Assembly: GCA_025996815.1 (NCBI GenBank)
Contig: BNTT01000162.1
Location: 1-6,652, forward strand
Reading direction: 5' to 3'
Length of the DNA: 6,652 bases
Source: Bacteroidia bacterium
GTDB taxonomy: Bacteria > Bacteroidota > Bacteroidia > Bacteroidales > Azobacteroidaceae
Below the pieces are notes generated by a model. The model was not told the origin of the DNA and did no database searches. It worked only from the letters and a program-made list of their open reading frames with translations. Within the stretch, counting starts at the first letter, position 1; each line of letters opens with the position of its first letter. A program made the translations under genes and the position numbers. Positions 6,126-6,652 of the stretch are shown here, piece after piece.

Positions 6126-6652
6126 ATGAAGAAGAATTTTTATCAAGTGGCATTTGCCACAGCATTATTAGTCGCAGGCACACAAGCTAACGCGCAAACA
6201 GAGAAGATATTTGTGTATGGCAACAATGGTAATTTGTTGTTTGAACAAGCAGTAGAGGACATTGAAAGCATTAGCTTCCAACCTCAAATCAATTCCAGCG
6301 ATGCAGGAACTACAGAAGCCGCAAGAGCTTTGGTGAATGCTGTTTATGGACCGTTGCAAACCCTTAGTTCGTCCTACACTTTCTTAGTGGAGTCGGCAAC
6401 CGAAACTACGGTTTCTTTTGAAGGCGACGACAACGTAGAAGGTCCGTTGGTAAGCCAATTTGACATCCTTGAGGACAATTGGTATGCCATAAAGGTATTC
6501 AACCGTTTGTACAAGAGTATTGCTGCCGCCAACATCGCTATTGACGAAATCGGTGCTACTGCGGTGAGTGGCGAATTGACACAAGAGGGCAAAGACTTGT
6601 TGGTTGCTCGTGCCAAATTTATTCGTGGCTACGACTATTTCCAACTCGTTCA
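6126..6652 (+). CDS. SusD/RagB-family nutrient-binding protein, 3' end cut by window edge
   Basis: The frame opens at the ATG at 6126, 13 nt after the preceding stop, and runs through the right edge (175 full codons; complete SusD proteins are about 450-600 residues). SusD proteins cap the SusC channel and bind the substrate at the cell surface. Family evidence: T-T-E-A-A-R-A-L-V-N-A-V-Y-G-P-L (62-77), the first tetratricopeptide-like helix; helical repeats around F-N-R-L-Y-K-S-I-A-A-A-N (125-136); and the highly typical A-R-A-K-F-I-R-G-Y-D-Y-F-Q-L-V (161-175). Oddities: the signal peptide (1-23) ends in A-N-A-Q, a signal peptidase I site, and there is no cysteine anywhere in the visible part, so the lipoprotein anchor usual in SusD is absent. 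Residues 26-51 form an extra module ending in D-I-E-S-I-S-F that matches the module in the preceding T9SS-tailed protein. Family assignment is firm; the missing anchor should be checked against the full gene and relatives. Confidence 0.95.
   Translation, partial: MKKNFYQVAFATALLVAGTQANAQTEKIFVYGNNGNLLFEQAVEDIESISFQPQINSSDAGTTEAARALVNAVYGPLQTLSSSYTFLVESATETTVSFEGDDNVEGPLVSQFDILEDNWYAIKVFNRLYKSIAAANIAIDEIGATAVSGELTQEGKDLLVARAKFIRGYDYFQLV

Noticed and set aside
6384..6644. Minus-strand open frames of 80 and 86 codons near the right edge
   Set aside because: They are antisense to the SusD-like gene, whose plus-strand translation contains clear family motifs over the same bases.

Overview
The window looks like chromosomal DNA of a member of the phylum Bacteroidota. 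The evidence is a SusC/RagA-type TonB-dependent transporter with a SusD/RagB-type partner, a protein with a type IX secretion (T9SS) C-terminal sorting tail, a promoter with the phylum-specific TAnnTTTG element, and A-rich leaders without Shine-Dalgarno sequences. Genus and species cannot be told from the sequence. All supported genes are on the + strand.

Layout: (1) Positions 1-723 hold the end of an esterase-like alpha/beta hydrolase gene that is cut by the left edge. (2) Positions 724-807 hold a 20-bp palindrome that runs into the -33 box of a good Bacteroidota promoter. (3) Positions 808-1689 encode an exported protein resembling PstS-type solute-binding proteins, with the usual ligand motifs eroded. 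(4) Positions 1690-1828 hold a nested palindrome resembling a dispersed REP-like element. (5) Positions 1829-2425 encode an AT-rich predicted lipoprotein of unknown function. (6) Positions 2433-5558 encode a full-length SusC-type transporter. (7) Positions 5618-6112 encode a small exported protein with a T9SS sorting tail. (8) From 6126 to the right edge lies the first 175 codons of a SusD-family protein.

The last four genes are closely spaced (gaps of 7, 59 and 13 nt) and probably form one transcript for an outer-membrane nutrient uptake complex: SusC as TonB-driven channel, SusD as its surface lid, and two accessory exported proteins. The solute-binding-like protein upstream may belong to the same unit. 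The substrate is not evident: there is no glycoside hydrolase, peptidase or regulator in the window.

The most interesting feature is at the right end. The SusD-like protein has an ordinary signal peptidase I signal and no cysteine at all in the visible 175 residues, so it lacks the lipoprotein anchor typical of the family. Between its signal peptide and its SusD fold it carries a short module ending in a D-I-x-x-I-x-F signature. The same module occurs, once clearly and once degenerately, in the T9SS-tailed protein that separates susC from susD. This suggests an unusual SusC/D system in which a T9SS-delivered surface protein and a non-lipidated SusD share a small beta-rich module.
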